Source: Cheilinus undulatus (lineage: Eukaryota; Chordata; Actinopteri; Labriformes; Labridae). From it: a stretch of 64,000 nt of DNA. The notes beneath the pieces were generated by a model that was not told the origin of the DNA, ran no database searches, and saw only the letters and a list, made by a program, of their open reading frames with translations. Location of the stretch: positions 45,689,429-45,753,428 of the forward strand of contig NC_054878.1 of the NCBI RefSeq assembly GCF_018320785.1. The letters run 5' to 3'. This document shows, one piece after another, positions 49,301-61,600 of the stretch; the first letter of the stretch is position 1, and each line of letters opens with the position of its first letter. Made by a program: the position numbers and the translations under genes.

Positions 49301-52300
49301 GGACATATGGAGTTTGGCATTTTTTTGTCCAGTCAGTTTTAGTTGTACTTCAAAGTATTGTTATACACTGCCTGGCCAAAAAAAGTCGCCACCAAAAAAG
49401 GTCACACACTCTAATATTTCATTGGGCCGCCTTTAGCTTTGATTACAACACGCATTCGCTGTGGCATTGTTTCGATAAGCTTCTGCAATGTCACAAGATT
49501 TATTTCCATCCAGTGTTGCATTAATTTTAATATTGATGATGGGAGAGTCTGACCACTGTGCAAAGCCTTCTCCAGCACATCCCAAAGATTCTCAATGGGG
49601 TTAAGGTCTGGACTCTGTGGTGGCCAATCCATGTGTGAAAATGATGTCTCATGCTCCCTGAACGACTCTTTCACTATTTGAGCCCGATGAATCTGCCATT
49701 AGGGAAGAAAAAATCCATTGTTTAAGAAATGAGAAGTTACTCATTGCATCAGCTGGGGTTAAATAACTTGTTGCCAGCTGAAAGATAATCGCCCATGCAG
49801 TAATTATCCAGTAGGAAGCTTGTACCTATTTGCTCAGTTAAATCCAGGTGGCGACTTTTTCGGCCAGACAGTGTATGTAAGGTAATACAACAGCAGACTC
49901 ATATGAAAATAATCAGGAAATAAGAAAAAAACCAAGTAAAAAGCAAGCACCAAGTTCTGTAATAGGAGAGATTTCTACCATTACTTTACCTGATGTGAGA
50001 CAGGTTTATGTTATTAATATGATCAGTGTGTCATAAAGAGTGTGTCCAAAGAGAACAGGTCTAGCTGGTGGATATGGGTGAGTGCCCTACCTCTCCAATA
50101 GCAGTGAGCCGTTCTCTGTGTTGGTAGAAGAGTGGTAGAGCAGCATCCAGGTCCTGGTGAAAGACATGTTCCTTAGATTAGACAGGTATCTTATTAATCC
50201 TGAGGGAAATTTAAAGCAGATTACAGACACATGATCCTGGAACTGTCTGAATCTACCATCACTGCTCTGTGACAAGGTTCTAGAGAAGAATAACAACAAC
50301 TGTATTTCATTTCTAAATAGAAGACAAACCCGTCTAAACACACAGGTAGACCAGACTGTCACCTTTGCAGCAGTAGGAAGACCTATGATGGTGGATCTCA
50401 CTTAAAAGTGCCTGATAAACTTTAAGACCTCTCACTGATAAAAAACAGACTTTTTAAGGCCTTAAATTTTAAATGTGCATTTTAAGACTTTTCAAGGATG
50501 TGCAGGAAACCTGAGTTTGGCGTCTGTGTTCAATAACAGCTCTATGGAAACACGAGTAGACCTTCTACTCTGAGGCCTCACACATCCTTCCTGATGCCCG
50601 CCATTCCTGTTTTTTAAAGCTGGGAGCCCACAGAGCAGACTGGATGAAGTTACCCCACAATAACTGAAGTTAAACAGCACACAGAAGGATGAGGAGAAGA
50701 CTGTTTTCTTACCTGAGGTTTTACACTGCGCTGCTCAGAGCCCCCGTCGACCTGCAGAGGATGGACACCAAAACATGGAGCCACCAGATCAGAATAACTG
50801 AGGGGAAAAGATCCACCATGAATAATAAATAGTGGAGGTCTAGCTGTGAGACATTAGGATCCTTCACATCAAGCTTACACTTCTACTGTAAATACAGTTA
50901 ATTTTTACTAGAGTGGTCTGACACATCTACAGAGCTGATCATCAAACTACTGTTAGTATCAGACAAAGATAACCTGAGTTTATACAAAAGTTAGTTTTAA
51001 TGATGATTTCATTCATTAAGTGAAAAGCCATCCAAACCTACCTGGTCCCTCTTAAATCATGAATGAAATCTGATTAACCACATTTTTTATAAAGCTGAGT
51101 CCAGTTTGACTATCCACACCCAGACCTGATCACTGGCAGACCTGCTGGATCCAGAACCCCTTAACTAGAACCGGTCTGACAGTGAAGTAAAAGATCTCCA
51201 ACTCATCATGGAACCATCTAAAGAAGAACAGATGAAAAGCAAAGTCTCTGACATCTATCAGTCTGAAAGGGTTACAGAGACATTTCTAAGACTTTGGGAC
51301 TCTGAAAGCCATTACCCACAACTGGAGAAAACTGTGAACAGTGGTGAACCTTCCCAGGAGAGGCCGGCCTGCCAACACGACTCCAAGAGAACATGGACAA
51401 CTCATCCAGGAGGTCCCAGAGGGAACCCAGAACCACATCTAAAGACCTGCAGGCCTCACTGACTCAGTTAAGGTCAGAGGTCATGACTCACCAATCAGAA
51501 AAAGACTGGGCAACAATGGCATCATGGGAGACTTCCAAGACCAGAACCACTGCTGACCAAAAAAACCACAAAGCCTCGTCTCACATTTGACAGAAAACAT
51601 CCTGATGATCCCCAAGACTTCTGGGAAATATTCTGAGGACTGAACAGCCAGAAGAGGAACTTCCTGTTACATCTGGAGTCAAACTAACTCAGCATTTCAG
51701 TTGTTGCTGCCAAGGATGAACCAACCAGTTATTAGGTTTAGGGGGAAATGACTTTTTCACACAGGACCAGGTCTGGATGGCTTTTGTCCTTAATAAATGA
51801 AATCATCATTGAAAACTGACTTTCATATTCACACAGGTTATCTTTGTCTGATATTAAAATTAGTTTGATGATCTGAAACATTTACGTGTCACAAATATGT
51901 AAAAAAAAAAAAAAAACAGACATCAGGAAGAGGAGTTTTCACAGGACTGCAGTTAAAGGTTAAACTGTGAAACATTTTCGAATTTATTCTTTTAGTCCTC
52001 ATTCTACCAGCGATCGTCCCTCCAGCAGACAGAAATGTCTCTAGAATCAAGTCTGTGCCAAGTCAGCAGTGATAAAAGTTTCATGTATTTTTTATAATCT
52101 TAATTAGACACCATAAATTTCTACTGCCCAGAGTCTTAATGCTGAGAAGTTTATAATAAAGTTTATGAGACAAACATCATGTACATACAGTAGAGCTAAC
52201 TTATAAATGTAAGCAAATCCTCAAATACAGTTCCATTATATATATATACATGTTGTTTGCATTCTCAACACCACTGAAACTAAGAGCATGATCTCAGAGA

Positions 52301-53446
52301 TATTTAGAGAAGTAAGGAAGGGAGGATGGCGTTACAGACCGGTCCTGCAGCTGGAGAACTCTCTCAAACTCTCCAGGTTCTTCTGTCACTGACACCAGAG
52401 TCTTTATCCCAGCCTGAAAACACCAAGGCACAGAAATGAAACATTCCTCTGCAACCTTTTCTTTTTTCAGTCTGAAACTAAATGAGTAAAGGTCCTTTCA
52501 GTAGCAGTTTAAACAGCTCTGATGACGTTCATGGATGTTAAATACAAACGATAACTGACCTCTTTGGTCCTCTGAATCACAGCAGCCAGATCCTTCACAC
52601 AAAAACAGACAGTTTGTGGTGTTAAAGCAGAAATATTTAAGACAACTGAAGATGGGCACTGCACTAAAATGACATCAGAGCGTGTGTTTCAAATGTGGAG
52701 TATAGAGTTGCAATCAACGATAGCTCAACACATTAAATTTGGTTTCCCCAAATTCAACTGAAAATGAGTCTCAAAATTGTTCAACCCCTTCATGTCAGCG
52801 TCTTTAGTCCTTAGTGGAACACTCTGTAGCTTCTATGACCTGCTGGATAGAGAGGCATGGCGTTCTGAGGAATCTCAGCCCGTTCCTCACATGCAACGGC
52901 CTCCAGTAATATAACAAATATGGTCAGTGAACTTTCTGGCAGATCCATTTCCTGGTTGAAACCAGACTGAAAAAACGGGAGAAACTCTTGTTATTCCGTT
53001 TCCCGGTTTTTGACCAAAATCAGAAAAAATGAAAAACGTTGCATTTTTCATTTTTTTTATATTTTGGTCAAAAAACGGAAAAATGAATAACAACATTTTA
53101 AAAAATGGGGTCCAACTGTTATTTTTAAAAAATTCTTATTATTTTTCTAGCTTCATTTAATGGAATTAAATGGAAAACAAAGTTATGTGACAGTTGGGAA
53201 AGGTGAGCATTTCAAAATAAAATTGAACAGAAAGACTCAGAGTCTGATGAAGAGCTACTCTGCTCTAAATGTCATGTTGGTGCAATAAATAATTATATTT
53301 TTGGAGCCCTGCAGTGTGGCAGACGTCTTTCTGTTCCATGTCAGCCTCTTTTTCAGCTCAGCACCTGCCCACCTAGGTTTGGATGTCCATGTAGACTTTT
53401 TTTCTTACCATTTCAAAATAAAAGCCTTTATGTCAAATCAAGAGCC

Positions 53447-53513
<67 letters not shown>

Positions 53514-55480
53514 GGCTGGGCAAAAATCAAAAATTAGATTAAATTGCAATATGGCCTGCTGCAATTTTCAAATTGCACAAGTTGTAATATTTCTTAAACC
53601 TTAAATCTGTGTCAAAATACCACTTAAAAACTTTTTTGTGCAGCAGAGATATTATGCATTACATGTCATACTTAATTTTTGTAGTTTTTCTTATTATATA
53701 TGAGAATGGCATAAAAAATGATCATTCCCTTCAATGCAACAGTTCATATCCAATTTGCAATACGAGTCAAAATCATCACGGTTACATCGTTTTTTTCCAA
53801 ACTACTTAAGCCCTTATTTAGACTAATATTGTATTGGTTACAATATAGAATAATTTATTGCTTGTCTTTGTTGGAAAATACATAAGATGAGGAATTTAAG
53901 AAATAATCACACATCAAATCACAATTGCAATATTGGGAAAAAATATCGCAATTAGATTATTTTCCCAAATCGTTCAGCCCTAATATACAGAGCTTAACAA
54001 ATTTATTAGACCACCCTAACCCTAACCAAAGTAAGGTTTATGCCACAGCTGCCCTAAAGTAACAGCATTGGTAATTACCAAAATCATTTTGGATGTTTCT
54101 GCAATGGTTAATACACCAATATGTAGAAGCTCTTTAACCCAAATGATATTTTTAATGCTAAAATAGAATTATTATTGTTATCCATGAATTTTCAAATTTA
54201 CTGATTTACAAAAAAACTGAAAAAATAGTAAAGCACATTAATATTTCTTGATTAATATGTCAGATTATAGTTATTTACTTGCATTCCTGAACAGAAAAAT
54301 GAGTTTTAGTGGTTGAATGTTATGCTTGATTAATTTCTGACTTCTCAGAGAAGCCCAGTGAGCTGGCTCAAATTTGGGTGAATTCAGTTTGAAATTCCTC
54401 ATTCCTGTTCAAAATGGTAAAACGTGGAGAGCTGACTGAAAATGAAAGAGTCCGCATTAAAGCACTTCATGATGCTGGATGGTCTCTGAGACAGATATGA
54501 CAGATGGTCTAATACATTTGTTAAGCACTGTAAATATATATATATCTCAGAAAATGCATGCTGTGAAAGGCCTGCTACGTATGGACCTGAATTGAAAATG
54601 AAAGATAAAAAAAGAAATTAAATTACAGTCCATTAGATTGCCAGTATGTTTACAATTTTACTTATCTATCATACATTGTATTAAGAGCATTTTGGCCTTT
54701 TATAATACTGTAAAACACAATGGATGGCTCTTATTTAGTTTTAGTTAGTTTAACTTACAGTGTGGGCTGATATAGGCATGTTTAAAGTCCTAAAATAAGA
54801 TTCATATATGTTTAATGAACACTGTCAGTGTTTCTGTGTAGATGACTTTATTATAGAGGTTTTACCAGGATAACCTTGGAGATCTGTTCTCATTGTTCTG
54901 ATCAATAAAGGAAGATTATTTTACTGTATGACTCCTCAGTATAGATACTCAGGACTCAAAGTATTTTAAAATTAAACCCTTTTTTTGTAGAGTAGATTTA
55001 TAGACCAGTACTTTTACTCTAACTGACATTAATTTGAACCAGGATAACTGAGCTTTTACTGGAGTGTTATAGTCGGGGACTTTTCCCTCATCTGGTTCCT
55101 TATTAATCAGAAATAACATTTCAGTGTCTCTCTAATTTACAGGATGAATAATAGTGTAAATACTAAGGGAATTATCTGTGATAACCATGACTCTAATAAA
55201 GATGATTTAAACAGAGATCAGACAGATACAGTTATTAATAGGCTAAAGCCTTGTGAATAAAACTGTAAAGGAGAGTTAAGGGGAACCTTTACAGACTTTA
55301 TTAGCACTAAAACACTCCAAACTTAAATTTCCCTCAAGAATAATAGAGTATATGTCTATCTAAAACAAATAGCCTTAGTGGAGAGCAGTTTGGTTTAAGT
55401 TGTCCGAATAATTTAGTTCCTACCTCTTCAAACTCACGGGCTGATATGTGGCAATGGCAGTCAACGAAGCCAAACTCCAT
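46383..55480 (-). CDS. tatdn3: TATDN3, TatD-family metal-dependent deoxyribonuclease, ten exons
   Basis: Coding exons, minus strand: 55424-55480, 52560-52592, 52340-52413, 50713-50797, 50091-50153, 48048-48157, 47811-47866, 46789-46901, 46626-46706, 46383-46529. All are GT-AG with consistent phases and give 272 aa (human about 274). The TatD metal site is complete: HxH in DCHCH (His9, His11), Glu104 in AIGE, His144 in VNVHSRSA, His167 in LLHNFAG and Asp215 in ETDSPALG. Human-like blocks include [17 protein letters not shown] and [17 protein letters not shown]. TatD proteins are TIM-barrel metallo-hydrolases acting as 3'-5' DNA exonucleases or AP endonucleases; the cellular role of TATDN3 is not settled. 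Exon 2 is only 33 bp with a weak acceptor. The gene is head to head with nsl1. Confidence 0.95.
46966..47798. mobile_element. hAT-type element, family C, at the tatdn3 exon 7 donor
   Basis: A perfect target duplication CGCTAAAC lies at 46958-46965 and 47799-47806. The ends are CAGTGATACTCAACC and GAGTAACACTG. The duplication begins at position +5 of the 5' splice site (GTGGGT, 47810-47805), so the element occupies almost the whole of tatdn3 intron 7 (46902-47810). Confidence 0.9.
48822..49165. mobile_element. hAT-type family C fragment in tatdn3 intron 5
   Basis: It begins CAGCGTTACTCAAGCTGCTC with the family C subterminal segment GAGCCACAATCTAAGAGGC and the GTGGCAAAAT monotone, then fades out near 49165 without the second terminus. 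Confidence 0.6.
49366..49873 (-). mobile_element. Internally deleted Tc1-like element in tatdn3 intron 5
   Basis: TA at 49364-49365 and 49874-49875 flank ends CACTGCCTGGCCAAAAAAAG and, inverted, CACTGTCTGGCCGAAAAAGT. The minus-strand ORF 49411-49674 retains the transposase C-terminus: [19 protein letters not shown] with the third catalytic Glu, and [16 protein letters not shown]. The DNA-binding domain and both Asp residues are deleted. The element is 508 bp and could be mobilised only in trans. Confidence 0.88.
53451..53510 (+). repeat. TA microsatellite in tatdn3 intron 1
   Basis: About 30 uninterrupted TA/AT dinucleotides directly abut the inverted-repeat element that begins at 53511. Confidence 0.95.
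53511..53982. mobile_element. TAGGGCTG inverted-repeat MITE in tatdn3 intron 1
   Basis: The left end is TAGGGCTGGGCAAAAATCAA and the inverted right end TAGGGCTGAACGATTTGGG. The AATTGCAATAT segments also pair across the element, which is about 470 bp. It is a common type of fish MITE, here without coding sequence. Confidence 0.75.
53988..54530 (+). mobile_element. Internally deleted Tc1/mariner element with transposase N-terminus
   Basis: TA at 53986-53987 and 54531-54532 flank ends CAGAGCTTAACAAATTTATT and, inverted, CAGTGCTTAACAAATGTATT. A remnant ORF at 54414-54500 reads [20 protein letters not shown] and then GWSLRQI before TGA, the start of a Tc1 HTH domain. The rest of the transposase is deleted. 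Confidence 0.85.
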
Positions 55481-55669
55481 TTAAAGCTTCTAATCAGAGC
55501 TAAAACTCAAACTAAATCTAAAAACTCAAATATATGACTTTTTGTCTTTACAATCATCGCTAGCGCCAGAGCGGAACTCTTCCAACACACTGGCTGACTG
55601 TTCCGGGGTAAAGCATTCGGGGTCGGACCAGGATGTTCCGGTTTTTTATAAACAAAGTTGGCGGCAAAA
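55481..55669. promoter_or_regulatory. Bidirectional promoter between tatdn3 and nsl1
   Basis: Only 189 bp separate the tatdn3 ATG (minus, 55480) from the nsl1 ATG (plus, 55670). The interval is moderately GC-rich with several CpGs (GCGCCAGAGCGGAAC, CATTCGGGGTCGGACC), in contrast to the AT-rich flanks, and has no clear TATA box. The same head-to-head pairing exists in mammals. Core elements are inferred, not seen. Confidence 0.6.
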
Positions 55670-58600
55670 ATGGAGACTGTGGAGAAAAAGGCAACTCCAA
55701 ACAGCGACGAAAATACCGAAAAATATGAAGAAATTATGGAAGAAGACGGAGAAAATAGTGAGAAAGAAATACAGACTAGAGGGGAAGAGAAAAAAACACA
55801 AGAAGAAGACAAAGACAAAGAAAATGGCGGGAATTACAGGAAAATATCTAAACTAGATGACGAAGAAGATTCCAGAAAAACCCCGTCAGAGGGAGAAGAG
55901 GACTACAGGGTCAGGGTTCAGTCCAAAACCACAGTGACCGATCAGATCAATAAATATAAAGAAATACTGAAGAAAGCTCTGGAAGGACAGAAGAACCTGG
56001 AAGAGGAGACGAAGAGAGAAATAATCACAGAACTCCTGATGGTCAGTCTGACTGTTTACTGTTTTATCTATTATTTATAAATAATAGAAGAACTCCTGAT
56101 GGTCAGTCTGACTGTTTACTGTTTTATCTATTATTTATAAATAATAGAAGAACTCCTGATGGTCAGTCTGACTGTTTACTGTTTTATCTATTATTTATAA
56201 ATAATAGAGGAACTCCTGATGGTCAGTCTGACTGTTTACTGTTTTATCTATTATTTATAAATAATAGAAGAACTCCTGATGGTCAGTCTGACTGTTTACT
56301 GTTTTATCTATTATTTATAAATAATCACAGAACTCCTGATGGTCAGTCTGACTGTTTACTGTTTTATCTATTATTTATAAATAATCACAGAACTCCTGAT
56401 GGTCAGTCTGACTGTTTACTGTTTTATCTATTATTTATAAATAATAGAAGAACTCCTGATGGTCAGTCTGACTGTTTACTGTTTTATCTATTATTTATAA
56501 ATAATAGAAGAACTCCTGATGGTCAGTCTGACTGTTTACTGTTTTATCTATTATTTATAAATAATAGAAGAACTCCTGATGGTCAGTCTGACTGTTTACT
56601 GTTTTATCTATTATTTATAAATAATCACAGAACTCCTGATGGTCAGTCTGACTGTTTACTGTTTTATCTATTATTTATAAATAATAGAAGAACTCCTGAT
56701 GGTCAGTCTGACTGTTTACTGTTTTATCTATTATTTATAAATAATAGAAGAACTCCTGATGGTCAGTCTGACTGTTTACTGTTTTATCTATTATTTATAA
56801 ATAATAGAAGAACTCCTGATGGTCAGTCTGACTGTTTACTGTTTTATCTATTATTTATAAATAATAGAAGAACTCCTGATGGTCAGTCTGACTGTTTACT
56901 GTTTTATCTATTATTTATAAATAATAGAAGAACTCCTGATGGTCAGTCTGACTGTTTACTGTTTTATCTATTATTTATAAATAATCACAGAACTCCTGAT
57001 GGTCAGTCTGACTGTTTACTGTTTTATCTATTATTTATAAATAATCACAGAACTCCTGATGGTCAGTCTGACTGTTTACTGTTTTATCTATTATTTATAA
57101 ATAATAGAAGAACTCCTGATGGTCAGTCTGACTGTTTACTGTTTTATCTATTATTTATAAATAATAGAAGAACTCCTGATGGTCAGTCTGACTGTTTACT
57201 GTTTTATCTATTATTTATAAATAATAGAAGAACTCCTGATGGTCAGTCTGACTGTTTACTGTTTTATCTATTATTTATAAATAATAGAGGAACTCCTGAT
57301 GGTCAGTCTGACTGTTTACTGTTTTATCTATTATTTATAAATAATAGAAGAACTCCTGATGGTCAGTCTGACTGTTTACTGTTTTATCTATTATTTATAA
57401 ATAATAGAAGAACTCCTGATGGTCAGTCTGACTGTTTACTGTTTTATCTATTATTTATAAATAATAGAAGAACTCCTGATGGTCAGTCTGACTGTTTACT
57501 GTTTTATCTATTATTTATAAATAATCACAGAACTCCTGATGGTCAGTCTGACTGTTTACTGTTTTATCTATTATTTATAAATAATAGAAGAACTCCTGAT
57601 GGTCAGTCTGACTGTTTACTGTTTTATCTATTATTTATAAATAATCACAGAACTCCTGATGGTCGGTCTGACTGTTTACTGTTTTATCTATTATTTATAA
57701 ATAATAGAGGAACTCCTGATGGTCAGTCTGACTGTTTACTGTTTTATCCATTATTGAAATAGTCTTTTTATTTTATAATTTTGTATTTAAGCCACGTCTT
57801 ATTTTTACTTATCTTTATTTCTATAAACATCAACGTTTAACTTTGGTAAATCAGATATTCACATATTCGGCCTTTCTGTTTAATAACTTATCAGAGGATC
57901 ATCACATTTATAAAACCCTCACCTGTTTTAAATCACTGTACAGTGGACTGCGAGCTACAAGATGGTTTTTCTCATATCGAACCTTCTTCTGGGTTTGACA
58001 GATTTCATTGTTCTCTATGTGCAACTGGCTGAGGATCGGAAGAGCAGGGACTGTCTACAAATGACCACACCGGAAACGAAAAACCTTCAATAACTCTAAT
58101 ATTATACGTTGTAGTGACTAGGGGTGGGGATCACTAGTGACCCCTCGAAATACTTGGGTCATGATTTGATATTATTGCGATTTTAAACATTTTGCAATAC
58201 AGTGAGTTTTACAGTACCATATATCCTCTTGAGACCCGAGCCTTTGTTAGGAGAGCATTTTTTGTTTTTTCCACTTATTTGGGATACGTACTGTCTAATA
58301 TGTTAATACATCAGCCTTGTTGTTGAACAGGGATTTCTTGGAAAATTTCCTTTCCAAAAGCCAAACAAATTAAATTAAATAAATCCAAAATATACTCAAA
58401 TATTTCTTTAGATAGTCCTCAAATCTTAGTGCAGTAGTTCACTCACTGGGAGCTCAATGGTGCCTTACTGACATGAATTATAACACTGGGATCACTGCTG
58501 GGTCCTGGTCCTGGTCCTGGTACTGACTAACTAACCAGGTAAATAAATACGGTCTCATATGTACTACTGTCTATTATTCTCATTTTTATGTCAAGGTCTA

Positions 58601-61600
58601 GTTTCATAGTCTTACATGTCTTGTTGTTTTATAAGTCCACCTTTAAGCCAAGTCAGTTTTGTTGTTATGGGGCTGAATTATGTTTATCACACAGAGCAGG
58701 TCTGGACTGTAGACCTGTAGTCTACAGCTCATACCAGCATTGTGAGCTGGATTAAGACCCAGGTCAGGGGTACTAGGACTGAATCTAAGCGTTGACAGCT
58801 GTTTGTATCTACAGAACTTTGAGGCAGCTGTTCAGGAGAATGTGTTGGTGAACGGGAAACCTTGGGAGGAAGCACCTGATGATGAAGGTGAATCAATATA
58901 AACTTAAAAAATACATTTATACTTAATTTTGACTGAGAATAAAGGTGTGATGTAGACCTGTTTTTAAAACGTAATCTCTTTCATGAACTGAAGTGTTTGT
59001 TTAAATTCAGAAAGTGAGGCTATGGACATGGAGAGTCTGCTAGATGACACCATCGTTGAGACCACCAGGAGGCGCCGTACCTATCCAAGAAAGATCCTGC
59101 ACCATGTTCTTCATTCCCAGAGGGCTGAGCGGAAACTGATGGTGGGTGTCACAGCAGCTCTGTTTTTATTTTTGTCTTATTTTGAAAAGATTAGGAGGTA
59201 TTTGATGGAGTGGCCTGTTAGTCCTTCTGGATCATGTGAGCCGTTGTCTTTGAGGGTTGGCTCTGTGGGTTTAAATCTGAATAATGACTCCTTTCCCACT
59301 CTCTCTGTCCCCAGTGTCTGACTCTGTCTACTATCTCTATAATGAGAAAATATTTTAAACAGCTGAATGTAAATGAACTCTGCAGAATCCAGAGGTCATG
59401 TGTCTTCTGTTTTTTTTTTCAGGGGCTGTATGAGCAGACGGTCAAACCTCAGGAAGTTGTCAAAGATCCTGAAAGAGGTAATTACGGTTAATACTTGGGA
59501 TGCAGCTTCACATTATTTTTTGCTGTTATACCAAAGATCCATGAGTAATATTGGCTGATATTTTACTGCACATATTTAGTGTTTTCATATAAAAAGATTC
59601 TAGCTTGTCTCCATTAATCCAGCTCATCCCACTAACTGTATTTACAAACCCAAGCCAGATTTTAAGCAGACCTTTTCTCCCATTATTAAGCTTTTATAGT
59701 TTGAAAGACAACGGTTCTGATGTGAGACCAAGAATCTTTCATCATAGAAGTGGCATGTAATATTATTGTTTGATAATTAGAGCAGTGAGGATGAGGAGCA
59801 GACGTGCAGGCATCACTGATCACGTTTTCCTCTACCTGTTTATGATAAGACCCCTCACTCCCTCCTTCTCACACATCCTTCACTAAACGGTTTCATCATA
59901 TGCTCAGGCTGAAAAACGATTTTTATGACTTGAAATGTGACCAGATAACCAGAGCAGTGAGGATCATTATTTATGCTGTGGGTCAACAAGGAAACATGGC
60001 GGTGAAGGCCATGGCAGAAAATCTAACCTCTATATCAAAGTGGCTGGTCAGTCTAGCTTTGTAGTGTACTGATGGATGGATGAATAGATGGATTGATACT
60101 TTCTTTGTTTCTCTAGCCAACTTAACATGCTTATAATCATCTTGCTCAGTAAATGATTGCATAAATATCCTTCAGAATTCAGGGAATTCGTTGTTGTGTG
60201 TTCTAAATTTCCTGGAGGATGTCCTGGAGACGTTTCAGAATCAGAGGACTGTTGTTATAATGTATTTCTTATTTTGTCCAGAGAACATCATGACTGATTT
60301 GTCATCGTCTGCTCCAGTGATGGTGAAAGAAGCTATCCAGGTCATAAAGGTACCTCACTTACCTTTACATTATCTTTTTTTAATATATCAGCTGTTTCAG
60401 GTGTTTATATATCAGCTGTTTCAGGCTTATATATCAGCTGTTTCAGGTGTTTATATATCAACTGTTTCAGGTGTATATATATCAGCTGTTTCAGGCTTAT
60501 ATATCAGCTGTTTCAGGTGTATATATATCAGCTGTTTCAGGTGTTTATATATCAACTGTTTCAGCTGTATATATCAGCTGTTTCAGGTTTATGTATCAGC
60601 TGTTTCAGGCTTATATATCAGCTGTTTCAGGTGTATATATCAGCTGTTTCAGGTGTTTATATATCAACTGTTTCAGGTGTATATATATCAGCTGTTTCAG
60701 GTGTTTATATATCAGCTGTTTCAGCTGTATATATCAGCTGTTTCAGGTGTTTATATATCAACTGTTTCAGGTGTATATATATCAGCTGTTTCAGGTGTTT
60801 ATATATCAGCTGTTTCAGCTGTATATATCAGCTGTTTCAGGTTTATGTATCAGCTGTTTCAGGCTTATATATCAGCTGTTTCAGGTGTTTATATATCAAC
60901 TGTTTCAGGTGTATATATATCAGCTGTTTCAGGTGTTTATATATCAACTGTTTCAGGTGTATATATATCAGCTGTTTCAGGTGTTTATATATCAGCTGTT
61001 TCAGGTGTTTATATATCAGCTGTTTCAGCTGTATATATCAGCTGTTTCAGGCTTATATATCAGCTGTTTCAGGCTTATATATCAGCTGTTTCAGGTGTAT
61101 ATATCAGCTGTTTCAGGTTTATGTATCAGCTGTTTCAGGCTTATATATCAGCTGTTTCAGGTGTATATATCAGCTGTTTCAGGTGTTTATATATCAACTG
61201 TTTCAGGTGTATATATATCAGCTGTTTCAGGCTTATATATCAGCTGTTTCAGGCTTATATATCAGCTGTTTCAGGTGTATATATCAGCTGTTTCAGGTTT
61301 ATGTATCAGCTGTTTCAGGCTTATATATCAGCTGTTTCAGGTGTATATATCAGCTGTTTCAGGTGTTTATATATCAACTGTTTCAGGTGTATATATCAGC
61401 TGTTTCAGGTTTATGTATCAGCTGTTTCAGGTTTATGTATCAGCTGTTTCAGGCTTATATATCAGCTGTTTCAGGTGTATATATCAGCTGTTTCAGGTGT
61501 TTATATATCAGCTGTTTCAGGTGTATATATCAGCTGTTTCAGGTGTATATCTCAGCTGTTTCAGGTTTATATATCAGCTGTTTCAGATGTTTATATATCA

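Noticed and set aside
54013-54028. CCCTAACCCTAACC, possible interstitial telomere
   Set aside because: Only two telomere-like units, inside a Tc1-type MITE.
55507-55818. 103-residue Ser-rich ORF on the minus strand over the tatdn3/nsl1 promoter
   Set aside because: It is antisense to the Glu/Lys-rich start of nsl1, whose codons give Ser/Phe-rich antisense.
56021-57752. CRISPR-like regular repeat
   Set aside because: The units are contiguous 60-bp tandem copies with no unique spacers, and this is an animal genome.
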